From Arthrobacter ulcerisalmonis (GTDB taxonomy: Bacteria; Actinomycetota; Actinomycetes; Actinomycetales; Micrococcaceae), in NCBI RefSeq assembly GCF_900609065.1, contig NZ_UXAU01000038.1:186001-250000 (forward strand): 64,000 nucleotides of DNA, in the 5' to 3' direction. Positions 34,689-43,320 of this stretch are shown here, piece after piece. The notes beneath the pieces are model-generated. The model saw only the letters and a program-made list of their open reading frames with translations, was not told the origin of the DNA and did not search any database. How positions within the stretch are numbered: position 1 is the first letter of the stretch; each line of letters begins with the position of its first letter. Both the position numbers and the translations under genes were made by a program.

Positions 34689-37004
34689 TCAGCCTGCCGT
34701 TGCCGTCACGGGCTGGGCTTCCAGCGCCGGCGACCCGTCCAGGATCTCGATCCCTGCAGCGGTCACCAGGATGACGCGCGCCGTCGCAATGTCGTAGAAC
34801 AGCCCGGTGGCCACCAAGCTCCCCTTGGCAAGGGCCGGTCCAGCCACCGCATGGGTCTCGAGCTTGGCCAATTGCACCGCCACGTTGACCATGCCCAACT
34901 GGTCCAGCCTGCTGTAACCAGCCTCGGCAGCAGCAGCGGCCACCGGGTGGCCGGCAAGGAACTGCCGGAAACTGGGCCGGGCATGGTCCAACCAGGCATC
35001 GAAGCCCGCACCGGGGGTTTCCCGCGCCGCTGCAGAGGCGCCGTCGGCAGTGCCTGCGGAGCCGCCGTCGAGCAGTGCCTTCATGGCTCCGCAGTTTGAG
35101 TGCCCGCAGATCACGATGGCGTTGACCTCGAGGCCATGCACCGCAAAGTCGATCGCCGAATCGATCGAGGCATCCTCCCCCGCGTGGCAGGTGACGTTGC
35201 CGATGTTGCGCAGGGTCAGCAGGTCCCCAGGCCCGCTGCTGGTGATGAGGTTCGGGTTGACCCGCGAGTCGACGCAGGCCACAAACAGGGCGTCGGGGCG
35301 TTGGCCTTCCGCCAGGTCCTTGACCAGCGGCCGGACCTGATCGGCGAAGCGGCGGTGGTACCTGCTGATGCCTCGAAGAATGGATTGCGAGGTGTCCTGC
35401 CCGGAGTTGCGCGGGTGCAGGGGCAGTTCGCGGGTCGACTGCCGTTGCGGTGCACGGTGCTCTGCATCCTGGAAGGACGTGTTGCCGTGCTCTTCGACCC
35501 TGACGGTGCCGGCAGTGGCCTGGTACTGGCGCTGCCACGCCACGAGCGCCTCGCGGAACGCGTGATCCAGGTAGTCTGCGTTGACCTCCACCACCACGTC
35601 CTTCCGCAGCGGCACAGAGGCGAGAATGCGGTTGAGCCGCGGCAGGGCGAAGAAGCTGCAGGAACCCGAAATGCGCACTCGGTGGGGTGAGGCGGGCAGA
35701 CCGGGAGACTGCACCTGCATCTCGGGGCGCAGCACGCGCGACAGCACGCTGGCCGCCGCAAGGGCCAGGCCGATCATGACGCCTTCGAGCAGGTTCAGGA
35801 ACACCACGCCAGCCAGCGTCACCACGTAGATGGGCAGGTCCCCGGTGCGCAGGCTGGTCCGGATATCCGCCACCTTGATCAGGCGCACTCCAATAATGAT
35901 CAGCAGCCCTGCCAGCACGGAGAGCGGAATGAGCTGGATCGCGCCGGCGAACAGCGCTGAGAACGCAAGAATCCACACGCCATGCAGCACTGCCGACGCG
36001 CGCGTCGCGGCGCCGGCTTCAACATTCGTGGCACTCCTGACGATCACACCGGTAACGGGCAACCCGCCCAGGGTGCCGGAGACCATGTTGGCGGCTCCTT
36101 GGCCGATCAGCTCGCGATTCAGGTTGGTCCGCGGCCCGGTCTGCATTTTGTCCACGGCAACGGCGGAGAGCAGGGACTCGATGCTGGCTACCAGGGCCAT
36201 CGAGAGGACGGCGAACGCCACGGTGCGCCAGTTACCGTCGGGCAGCTCCGGCAGGGCAACGGCGTCGAAGATGTTGCCGTCGAGGGAGATTCGTTGCACT
36301 CCGGGCGCGAACGCCATGGACAACGCCGTCCCCGCGGCTACGGCTGCAAGTGGCCCGGGGACCCGCTGGACCGCGGTGGGCAGGTACTTCCAGCCCAGGA
36401 GAATCACGACGACGGTACCCCCTAAGAGCGCAGCTGCGACGTCCATGTCGGCCAGGGCAGCCGGTAGGGCTGTCACATTTTCGAGGGCTGAGCTGGCTGA
36501 GGTGGAGCCGAGAAGAACCTGGCTCTGTTGAAGCATGATGGTGATTCCGATTCCGGCCAACATGGCCTTGACCACCACGGGCGAGACGGCCAGGGCGGCC
36601 CGGCCCACCCTGCTGATGCCAAGCAGCAGTAGGACCACGCCAGCCGCGGCCGTAATGGCGCAGGTGGCCTGCCAGCCGAACTGATCCACCAGGCCGGCCA
36701 CGATCACCGTCAGGCCGGCAGCGGGACCGCTGACCTGGAGGGGTGAACCGCCCAGGCTTCCAGCCACGATGCCGCCGATCACCGCTGCGATAAGTCCGGC
36801 CATGATGGGTGCGCCAGAGGCTGCAGCGATGCCGAGCGAGAGGGGCAGCGCCACCAGGAATACCACCAGGGACGCTGGCACGTCGGCACCCAGGCGGGAC
36901 AGGACCGCTGGTCTAGATAGGGCAAGGGGGCGGCGCTTGGCCAGGGGTGGTGTGCCGGGTGGGCTATGGCTGGCGGATGAGCTGTTGGGCAGACCGGATG
37001 CCAT
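34689..37004 (-). CDS. SulP-STAS anion transporter fused to beta-carbonic anhydrase
   Basis: 771 residues. Residues ~35-440 are a SulP transporter with about 10-12 helices (SLGIAAASGAPIMAGLIAAVIGG, NLNRELIGQGAANMVSGTLGG). A STAS-like domain follows (~450-530), then a beta-carbonic anhydrase with zinc/active-site residues Cys577-x-Asp579-x-Arg581 and His635-x2-Cys638. Such fusions are thought to take up bicarbonate and interconvert it with CO2 at the membrane. The gene is divergent from mntH. Confidence 0.93.
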   Translation of the reverse strand: MASGLPNSSSASHSPPGTPPLAKRRPLALSRPAVLSRLGADVPASLVVFLVALPLSLGIAAASGAPIMAGLIAAVIGGIVAGSLGGSPLQVSGPAAGLTVIVAGLVDQFGWQATCAITAAAGVVLLLLGISRVGRAALAVSPVVVKAMLAGIGITIMLQQSQVLLGSTSASSALENVTALPAALADMDVAAALLGGTVVVILLGWKYLPTAVQRVPGPLAAVAAGTALSMAFAPGVQRISLDGNIFDAVALPELPDGNWRTVAFAVLSMALVASIESLLSAVAVDKMQTGPRTNLNRELIGQGAANMVSGTLGGLPVTGVIVRSATNVEAGAATRASAVLHGVWILAFSALFAGAIQLIPLSVLAGLLIIIGVRLIKVADIRTSLRTGDLPIYVVTLAGVVFLNLLEGVMIGLALAAASVLSRVLRPEMQVQSPGLPASPHRVRISGSCSFFALPRLNRILASVPLRKDVVVEVNADYLDHAFREALVAWQRQYQATAGTVRVEEHGNTSFQDAEHRAPQRQSTRELPLHPRNSGQDTSQSILRGISRYHRRFADQVRPLVKDLAEGQRPDALFVACVDSRVNPNLITSSGPGDLLTLRNIGNVTCHAGEDASIDSAIDFAVHGLEVNAIVICGHSNCGAMKALLDGGSAGTADGASAAARETPGAGFDAWLDHARPSFRQFLAGHPVAAAAAEAGYSRLDQLGMVNVAVQLAKLETHAVAGPALAKGSLVATGLFYDIATARVILVTAAGIEILDGSPALEAQPVTATAG

Positions 37005-37081
37005 GGGTTTCCTAACGTGGGGGAAAGAATCCTCTCTACGGTATGCAGACCGCCTCTCTGATTGACAGTTAATGTGACAGA

Positions 37082-37159
37082 TGTGACAAGTCAGTCACAA
37101 GCTGGCCCAGGATTCCATGACAGTCTGCCTAAATATTTTATTTCGGTATGCCTAAATAT
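37082..37159. promoter_or_regulatory. Operator cluster between sulP and mntH
   Basis: Two direct copies of TGCCTAAATAT lie at 37126-37136 and 37149-37159; the second is part of the imperfect 18-bp palindrome ATTTCGGTATGCCTAAAT at 37140-37157 (7 of 9 pairs match), which resembles DtxR/MntR-family operators. An upstream TGTGAC-N6-GTCACA palindrome occupies 37082-37099. A TATCCT -10-like box for mntH sits at 37164-37169. Confidence 0.55.
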
Positions 37160-37200
37160 CAGCTATCCTCGTAGCAGACACACCAAGGACGAGGATTCCC

Positions 37201-38445
37201 ATGGCCATCCCCACTCTCAAGAGCCCAGCACCCAAAGTCTGGTCACGACTGCTCCTGCTCGGCCCCGCCTTCGTGGCCGCGATCGCCTACGTCGACCCAG
37301 GAAACGTCGCAGCAAACCTGACGGCCGGCGCAAATTACGGCTACCTCCTGGTCTGGGTCCTTGTCGCTGCAAACGCCATGGCAGTCCTGGTGCAGTATCA
37401 GTCCGCCAAGCTGGGATTGGCCACCGGGTTGAGCCTGCCGGAAATCCTGGGCAAGCGGCTCGGCACACGGCGGCGACGCGCCTACTGGGTGCAGGCCGAA
37501 GTTGTTGCGGGTGCCACGGATATGGCGGAGGTCATTGGCGGCGCCGTCGCCTTGAACCTGCTATTTGGCGTGCCGTTGCTCCTGGGCGGCGTCATCGTGG
37601 GCGTCGCGTCCATGCTATTGCTGGCCCTGCAGTCCCGCCGCGGCCAGAAGTCCTTTGAGTACGCGATCCTGGTGCTGCTGCTCATCATCGCGGTGGGATT
37701 CATGGCGGGCCTCTTCGTCAGCCCGCCCGACGCCGGCGCCGCCCTGGGTGGGCTGGTCCCCCGTTTCGAGGGAACAGACACCGTCCTGCTCGCCGCAAGC
37801 ATGTTGGGCGCCACCGTGATGCCCCACGCCATCTACCTGCATTCGGCCCTGTCCAGGGATCGGCACGGCTTTTCCAGCGACCCGCTGGTTCGCACCCGTC
37901 TCATCCGGGCCACCCGCGTCGATGTCGTGGGCGCCTTGCTGCTTGCCGGCGTCGTGAATATTTCCATGCTGCTGCTGGCCGCCTCAAGCCTGCGCGGGAT
38001 TGAAGGCACGGACACCATTGCGGGGGCACACGCGGCTGTCAGCGCAGCGCTGGGGCCAGCCATTGGCGCTATTTTTGCGGTGGGCCTGCTGGCGTCGGGC
38101 TTGGCGTCAACGTCCGTGGGCTGCTACGCCGGTGCCACCATCATGGGCGGCCTGCTCAAGGTCCGCATTCCGCTGCTGACTCGCCGTGTGGTCACACTCA
38201 TTCCGGCCCTCATCGTGCTGGGCGCCGGCGTGGAGCCTACCCTCGCCCTGGTGCTCAGCCAGGTGTTGCTGAGCTTTGGCATCCCGTTCGCGCTCATCCC
38301 CTTGATCAGGCTGACCGGCAGGCGCGACGTCATGGGGATCCACACCGATTCGCTGCCGCTGAAGATCGCAGGCTGGGTCAGTGCAACGCTGATTGTTGGC
38401 CTGAACGTGGTCCTGATCACCCTGACGGTAGCGGGCCAGTCCTAA
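37201..38445 (+). CDS. mntH: NRAMP-family divalent metal (Mn2+) transporter
   Basis: 414 residues with about eleven helices. NRAMP metal-site motifs are DPGN in TM1 (AYVDPGNVAANLTAG) and MPHAIYLHS in TM6 (Met-Pro-His). GAGGA 5 nt before the ATG is the ribosome site. The protein imports Mn2+ (and possibly Fe2+) with protons. The MntR-like palindrome upstream supports control by manganese. Confidence 0.94.
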   Translation: MAIPTLKSPAPKVWSRLLLLGPAFVAAIAYVDPGNVAANLTAGANYGYLLVWVLVAANAMAVLVQYQSAKLGLATGLSLPEILGKRLGTRRRRAYWVQAEVVAGATDMAEVIGGAVALNLLFGVPLLLGGVIVGVASMLLLALQSRRGQKSFEYAILVLLLIIAVGFMAGLFVSPPDAGAALGGLVPRFEGTDTVLLAASMLGATVMPHAIYLHSALSRDRHGFSSDPLVRTRLIRATRVDVVGALLLAGVVNISMLLLAASSLRGIEGTDTIAGAHAAVSAALGPAIGAIFAVGLLASGLASTSVGCYAGATIMGGLLKVRIPLLTRRVVTLIPALIVLGAGVEPTLALVLSQVLLSFGIPFALIPLIRLTGRRDVMGIHTDSLPLKIAGWVSATLIVGLNVVLITLTVAGQS

Positions 38446-38461
38446 ACGTGGCCCCGCCCGA

Positions 38462-38571
38462 GCCGTCGTGCACAGCGAGGGTGGTGTTCGTTGTGCAGGG
38501 ACGTCCGCCCCAAGCCGCCGTGCACACTGAGGGCAGAGTTCACTGTGCAGGGACTGCCCGTGCACAACGAA
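38462..38571. repeat. GTTCGTTGTGCAGGGAC repeat, locus B (tandem 52-bp unit)
   Basis: Two tandem 52-bp units start at 38462 and 38514, each with GCCGYCGTGCACA and GTTC(G/A)(T/C)TGTGCAGGGAC (38486-38502, 38538-38554). TGCACAACGAA at 38561-38571 can pair with 38487-38497. It fills the gap between convergent mntH and ctaB and shares its core with locus A at 9242-9309. Confidence 0.8.
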
Positions 38572-38635
38572 GTCCCCTGTCGGTGAGCAGGTAAGTACGC
38601 GGAAGCAGGCGCCCGCGGGAAAGTTCGGCTGGCTC

Positions 38636-39595
38636 CTAGCCAGCCATGACGGCCGAGCCCACGAAGGGGTCAACGGCCAGCGCAATGAAGAGCAGGGTCA
38701 GGTAGCTGATGGAGCCGTGGAAGACCTTCATGGCGGTCTTGTTCGAGATTTCTTCGTGCTGCGCGCGGTTGTACAGCGAGTGCGATTCCCGGAGGAACCA
38801 TGCGCCAGCCACCACCGCAGTGACACTGTAGACCCAGCCAGCGCCGCCAGCAGGAATCAGCAGCAGCGAGCACGCCACCATGGCCCACGCGTACAGCACT
38901 ACCTGGACCGAAACCACCTTTGCTCCGGCAATCGCGCCCAGCATGGGCACGTTGGCGTTGCGGTAATCCTCGCCGTACCGCATGGACAACGGCCAGTAGT
39001 GCGGGGGCGTCCACAGGAAGATGACCATGAAAAGGATGATGGCAGGCCATTCAACCGCATTGGTGACGGCCGCCCAGGCAATGAGGACCGGGAAGCAGCC
39101 TGCCGCGCCACCCCAGACAATGTTCTGCGCGGTGCGACGCTTGAGGATGATGGTGTAGATCACCACATAGAAGAAGATGGCTGCGAGGCCAAGCCAGGCA
39201 GAGAGCGGGTTGGCGCCGAACCAGAGGATGGCGATGGCCGCGGCGCCCAAGAGCCACGCGAAAACCAAGGCCTCTCGCGGCGTGACCTCGCCGGTAACCA
39301 GCGGCCGGTTCTCGGTCCGGTGCATGAGCTTGTCAATGTCCCGGTCAAGGTAGCAGTTAAAGGCGCCTGCACTGCCGGCCGCAAATGCGCCGCCCACCAG
39401 CGTGGCAAGGATCAGGCCAATCGACGGGAAGCCCCGCTCAGCGTAGATCATGGTGGGCAGGGTACTGACCAGCAAAAGTTCAATAACACGGGGCTTGGTG
39501 AGGGCGAAGTACGCCTTGGCCTTCCGGGCAAATCCGGGACTACCTGTCCCGGCGGCGGTCAGCGGCGTATCGGTTGTGCTCACGGTGGCAGTCAC
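38636..39595 (-). CDS. ctaB: Protoheme IX farnesyltransferase (heme O synthase)
   Basis: 319 residues from GTG 39595; ATG 39625 is a possible alternative start, preceded by GAGAGCTGGA. UbiA-family prenyltransferase motifs are [20 protein letters not shown] (Mg-pyrophosphate binding) and [12 protein letters not shown], with about nine helices. It adds farnesyl to heme B. Product heme O is oxidised by CtaA. The gene is divergent from tkt, as in other actinobacteria. Confidence 0.94.
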   Translation of the reverse strand: MTATVSTTDTPLTAAGTGSPGFARKAKAYFALTKPRVIELLLVSTLPTMIYAERGFPSIGLILATLVGGAFAAGSAGAFNCYLDRDIDKLMHRTENRPLVTGEVTPREALVFAWLLGAAAIAILWFGANPLSAWLGLAAIFFYVVIYTIILKRRTAQNIVWGGAAGCFPVLIAWAAVTNAVEWPAIILFMVIFLWTPPHYWPLSMRYGEDYRNANVPMLGAIAGAKVVSVQVVLYAWAMVACSLLLIPAGGAGWVYSVTAVVAGAWFLRESHSLYNRAQHEEISNKTAMKVFHGSISYLTLLFIALAVDPFVGSAVMAG

Positions 39596-40048
39596 CCGTT
39601 CTGTGTGGCAGTTCGTCTCAGGCATTCCAGCTCTCAAGCCGGATGCCTCCGGAAATGGGGTTAAAAGACCCAAAAACCAGAATTGGTCTTCGTCAATCAT
39701 ACCGTGCCGGCCACCGCTCACGGGCCGCCAAATAGTGCCTGGTGATCGCTCGTAGGGTGATTCGATCAGATTAACTCATGCTCACTTCACATCTTTCAAG
39801 AAAACGTGAAATAGCGTCCACAACGTGAGATTTCCGCGGATTTTGGGCGCTGTTGAAGCTAAGCTGAAACCAGATCAGCCAGTCTCGCGAACCTCGAAAA
39901 GTGAGTTCGTGCGGATGAGTGGCTGAGTGATTAATCAACGATTCGATGGCGAATGGCGGGTACACACCTCAGCAGACGCCTAGCGGCGTGCCTGCTGCCG
40001 GAATCTTGTGTACCGCCGCCCATCACCACAGAGAGGGGCCCGGTTTTG
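39596..40048. other. Long divergent intergenic region, ctaB / tkt
   Basis: This 453-bp stretch is the longest gene-free region of the window. It holds the ctaB promoter region, two copies of ACGTGA(A/G)AT at 39804-39812 and 39823-39831 (19 bp apart, start to start), and a long structured leader upstream of tkt. I see no credible small gene: the open frame on the minus strand at 39771-39965 has no ribosome site or recognisable product. Confidence 0.6.
39955..40017 (+). promoter_or_regulatory. Structured 5' leader hairpin of tkt
   Basis: An 11-bp outer stem with one bulged G (GGCGGGTACACA, 39955-39966; TGTGTACCGCC, 40007-40017) encloses a second stem CAGCAG-ACGCC (39970-39980) with GGCGT-GC-CTGCTG (39985-39997) and a 4-nt loop. 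It ends 14 bp before the purine-rich ribosome site and 32 bp before the start codon. I do not match it to a known riboswitch. Confidence 0.5.
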
Positions 40049-42175
40049 GTGCCACATTTTGAAGAGCAAGAACTGTCATGGACCGAGTTGGATCAGCGTG
40101 CGGTGAACACTGTCCGCGTTTTGGCGGCAGACGCGGTAGAGAAGGTCGGCAACGGTCACCCCGGTACGGCCATGAGCCTGGCTCCGGCGGCTTACTTGCT
40201 GTTCAACAAGTTGATGCGGCACGATCCGAAGAACCCTGATTGGTTGGGTCGCGACCGGTTCGTCCTCTCCCCCGGGCACACATCGCTGACGCTGTACATC
40301 CAGTTGTTCCTCTCCGGCTATGGCCTGGAGCTCAAGGACCTCGAGGCGCTCCGCACTTGGGATTCCCTCACACCGGGCCACCCTGAGTACAAGCACACGG
40401 CGGGCGTGGAGATCACCACCGGTCCGCTGGGCCAGGGCTTGGCTTCCTCGGTGGGCTTCGCCTACTCGCAGCGCCGCATGCGTGGCCTGTTCGACGCCGA
40501 TGCTCCCGCCGGCGAAAGCCCGTTTGACCACACCATCTGGGTCATCGCCTCCGACGGCGACCTGCAGGAGGGCGTCACCTCTGAGGCGTCCTCACTCGCT
40601 GGCCACCAGGAACTCGGCAACATGGTCGTCATCTACGACGAGAACCACATCTCTATCGAAGACGACACGGACATCGCCTTCACCGAGGACGTGCTCAAGC
40701 GGTACGAAGCCTACGGCTGGCACACCCAGCGCGTTGACTGGACCAAGACCGGCGAATACGTCGAAGACGTCCAGGAACTGTACTCAGCCCTGTTGGCTGC
40801 CAAGGCTGAAACGTCCAAGCCGTCCATCATCTCGCTGCGGACCATCATTGGTTTCCCGGCACCGAAGAAGCAGAACACTGGCAAGATCCACGGCTCTGCC
40901 CTGGGTGCAGAGGAAGTCGCCGGCCTGAAAACCATTCTCGGCTTCGACCCCGAGAAGTCCTTCGACGTAGACCAGGACGTCCTGGTCCACGCCCGCTCCG
41001 TTGTGGAGCGTGGCGCAGCCGCCCACCAAGAATGGGACAAGTCCTTCACCGCGTGGCAAGCCGCGAACCCCGAGGGTGCTGCCCTGCTGGAGCGCATCGA
41101 AGCCAAGGAACTCCCGGCCGACGTCGATGCTGCCTTGCCCGTCTTCGAAGCCGGCAAGGACGTTTCCACCCGCGCCGCGTCCGGCAAGGTCCTCAACGCC
41201 TTGGGACCGGTGCTTCCGGAACTGTGGGGCGGTTCGGCCGACCTCGCCGAGTCCAACAACACCACCATCGAAGGCTCACCGTCGTTCATCCCGGCGTCCC
41301 GCTCCACCGACGCCTGGTCCGGTAACCCCTACGGCCGGGTCCTGCACTTCGGTATCCGTGAGCACGCTGCAGCCTCGATCGTGAACGGCATCAGCCTGCA
41401 CGGCCGGACCCGCGCGTTCTCCGGTACGTTCTTGATCTTCAGCGACTACCAGCGCCCCGCGATCCGCCTTGGCGCACTCATGGGTGTCCCGTCGCTGTAC
41501 GTCTGGACCCATGACTCCATCGGCCTCGGCGAAGACGGCCCCACCCACCAGCCGGTGGAGCAGCTCGCTACCCTCCGCGCCATCGTGGGCCTCGACGTCG
41601 TCCGTCCAGGTGACGCGAACGAGGTTGCCGTTGCCTGGAAGACCATGCTGGAGAACCACAGCAACCCTGCCGGCATCGTCCTGACCCGCCAGAACATCCC
41701 CACCTGGGAGCGCGGTGAAGGTGTAGCCACTGGCGATGTCTTCGGCTCCGCTGCCGGTGTGGCCAAGGGCGGTTACGTCCTCGCCGAAGCCAGCAAGGAC
41801 GGCGCGACTGTTCCGGCTGACGTTGTTTTGATCGCCACCGGGTCTGAGGTCCAGCTTGCTGTCCAGGCCCGCGAAGCACTGCAGGCCGACGGCGTTGCTG
41901 CCCGAGTAGTCTCCATGCCGTGTGTCGAGTGGTTCACCAAGCAAGACGCCGCCTACCGCGAGTCCGTCCTGCCCGCCGCTGTGAAAGCACGCGTCTCCGT
42001 CGAAGCTGGCCTGGCCCTGGGCTGGCGCGAGTTCGTTGGCGACGCCGGCCGGTCCATCAGCCTGGAGCACTACGGCGCTTCCGCTGACTACAAACGACTC
42101 TTCCAGGAGTTCGGCATCACCGCGGAGGCCGTCGCCGCCGCAGCCAAGGATTCCCTTTCCGGCCTGCAGGCCTGA
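40049..42175 (+). CDS. tkt: Transketolase
   Basis: 708 residues from GTG 40049, behind a GAGAGGGG-type ribosome site. Thiamine-diphosphate enzyme landmarks are NGHPGTAMSLAP, GPLGQGLASSVG, the GDG-type motif ASDGDLQEG, and the YDENHISIED and TRAFSGTF segments. It transfers two-carbon units in the non-oxidative pentose phosphate pathway. It leads the operon tkt-tal-pgi-zwf-opcA-pgl. Confidence 0.97.
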   Translation: MPHFEEQELSWTELDQRAVNTVRVLAADAVEKVGNGHPGTAMSLAPAAYLLFNKLMRHDPKNPDWLGRDRFVLSPGHTSLTLYIQLFLSGYGLELKDLEALRTWDSLTPGHPEYKHTAGVEITTGPLGQGLASSVGFAYSQRRMRGLFDADAPAGESPFDHTIWVIASDGDLQEGVTSEASSLAGHQELGNMVVIYDENHISIEDDTDIAFTEDVLKRYEAYGWHTQRVDWTKTGEYVEDVQELYSALLAAKAETSKPSIISLRTIIGFPAPKKQNTGKIHGSALGAEEVAGLKTILGFDPEKSFDVDQDVLVHARSVVERGAAAHQEWDKSFTAWQAANPEGAALLERIEAKELPADVDAALPVFEAGKDVSTRAASGKVLNALGPVLPELWGGSADLAESNNTTIEGSPSFIPASRSTDAWSGNPYGRVLHFGIREHAAASIVNGISLHGRTRAFSGTFLIFSDYQRPAIRLGALMGVPSLYVWTHDSIGLGEDGPTHQPVEQLATLRAIVGLDVVRPGDANEVAVAWKTMLENHSNPAGIVLTRQNIPTWERGEGVATGDVFGSAAGVAKGGYVLAEASKDGATVPADVVLIATGSEVQLAVQAREALQADGVAARVVSMPCVEWFTKQDAAYRESVLPAAVKARVSVEAGLALGWREFVGDAGRSISLEHYGASADYKRLFQEFGITAEAVAAAAKDSLSGLQA

Positions 42176-42199
42176 CCCTAGATTTAGGAGAAATACATT

Positions 42200-43315
42200 A
42201 TGACTACACCCACAGCTCAGCTCTCCGCCGCTGGCGTATCCATCTGGCTCGATGACCTTTCCCGTGGTCGCCTGGATTCCGGTAACCTTCGCACCCTGAT
42301 TGAAGAAAAGAACGTGGTTGGTGTGACCACCAACCCGTCGATCTTCCAGGCCGCCATCACGTCCGGCACGGATTACGACGCCACCATCGCCGCCAAGGCC
42401 GCAGCCGGCGCCAGCGTTGAAGAGACTATCTTCGCGATCACCACCACCGACGTCGCCGACGCCTGCGATCTGTTCGCGCCGCTCTACGCGTCCACCAACG
42501 GTGCCGACGGTCGGGTGTCCATTGAAGTGGATCCCCGCCTCGCCTGGGACACCGCCGGCACCATCGCCGAGGCTCAGACCCTGTACAAGCAGGTCAACAA
42601 GGACAACGTCCTGATCAAGATCCCCGCCACCCTTGAGGGCCTCGAAGCCATCACCGCCACCCTGGCAGCGGGCATCAGCGTCAACGTGACCCTGATCTTC
42701 TCCCTGGAGCGCTACCGCGCCGTCATCAACGCCTTCCAGGCTGGCCTGGAGCAGGCCAAGGACAACGGCCACGACCTGACCAAGATCCACTCCGTCGCTT
42801 CGTTCTTCGTGTCCCGCGTTGATTCCGAAATCGACAAGCGCCTCGACGCGCTCGGCACCGACGAGGCGAAGGCACTCAAGGGCAAGGCCGGCGTCGCCAA
42901 CGCCCGCTTGGCCTACCAGGTCTACGAGGAACTCTTCAGCACCGAACGCTGGAATGTCCTCGCCGCCGCAGGCGCCAACGCCCAGCGTCCACTGTGGGCC
43001 TCCACCGGCGTCAAGGACCCGGCCTACCCCGACACCCTGTACGTCACCGAACTCGTGGCTGCCAACGTCGTGAACACCATGCCCGAGAAGACCCTGGACG
43101 CCACCTTCGACCACGGCGTGGTCACCGGTGACACCATCACGGGCACCTACGCGGACGCCAACGCCACCCTCGACGCACTCGACGGCCTCGGCATCTCCTA
43201 CAACGAGGTTGTCGCCCTCCTCGAATCCGAAGGCCTCGACAAATTCGTGGCCAGCTGGAAGGAACTCCTGGCCGACGTCGAAGAAGCACTCGCCGCCGCA
43301 CGGAAGGCTTCCTAA
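42200..43315 (+). CDS. tal: Transaldolase
   Basis: 371 residues, the single-domain actinobacterial form, not fused to pgi. The Schiff-base Lys is in [28 protein letters not shown] and [11 protein letters not shown] are also conserved. TAGGAG precedes the ATG. It moves three-carbon units between sugar phosphates together with transketolase. Confidence 0.97.
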   Translation: MTTPTAQLSAAGVSIWLDDLSRGRLDSGNLRTLIEEKNVVGVTTNPSIFQAAITSGTDYDATIAAKAAAGASVEETIFAITTTDVADACDLFAPLYASTNGADGRVSIEVDPRLAWDTAGTIAEAQTLYKQVNKDNVLIKIPATLEGLEAITATLAAGISVNVTLIFSLERYRAVINAFQAGLEQAKDNGHDLTKIHSVASFFVSRVDSEIDKRLDALGTDEAKALKGKAGVANARLAYQVYEELFSTERWNVLAAAGANAQRPLWASTGVKDPAYPDTLYVTELVAANVVNTMPEKTLDATFDHGVVTGDTITGTYADANATLDALDGLGISYNEVVALLESEGLDKFVASWKELLADVEEALAAARKAS

Positions 43316-43320
43316 GCCCC

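Noticed and set aside
37082..37099. CRP/GlxR site
   Set aside because: Half-sites TGTGA and TCACA are separated by 8 bp, not 6, so it does not fit the CRP-family consensus.
38462..38571. CRISPR-like array
   Set aside because: Only two units with conserved spacers and no cas genes; it is a dispersed palindromic repeat.
39771..39965. Possible 64-residue small protein on the minus strand
   Set aside because: No ribosome site, no recognisable motif, and it overlaps the structured region upstream of tkt.
41276..43114. 612-residue open frame antisense to tkt and tal
   Set aside because: It has no recognisable product and lies over two clearly coding genes; long antisense frames are common in GC-rich DNA.
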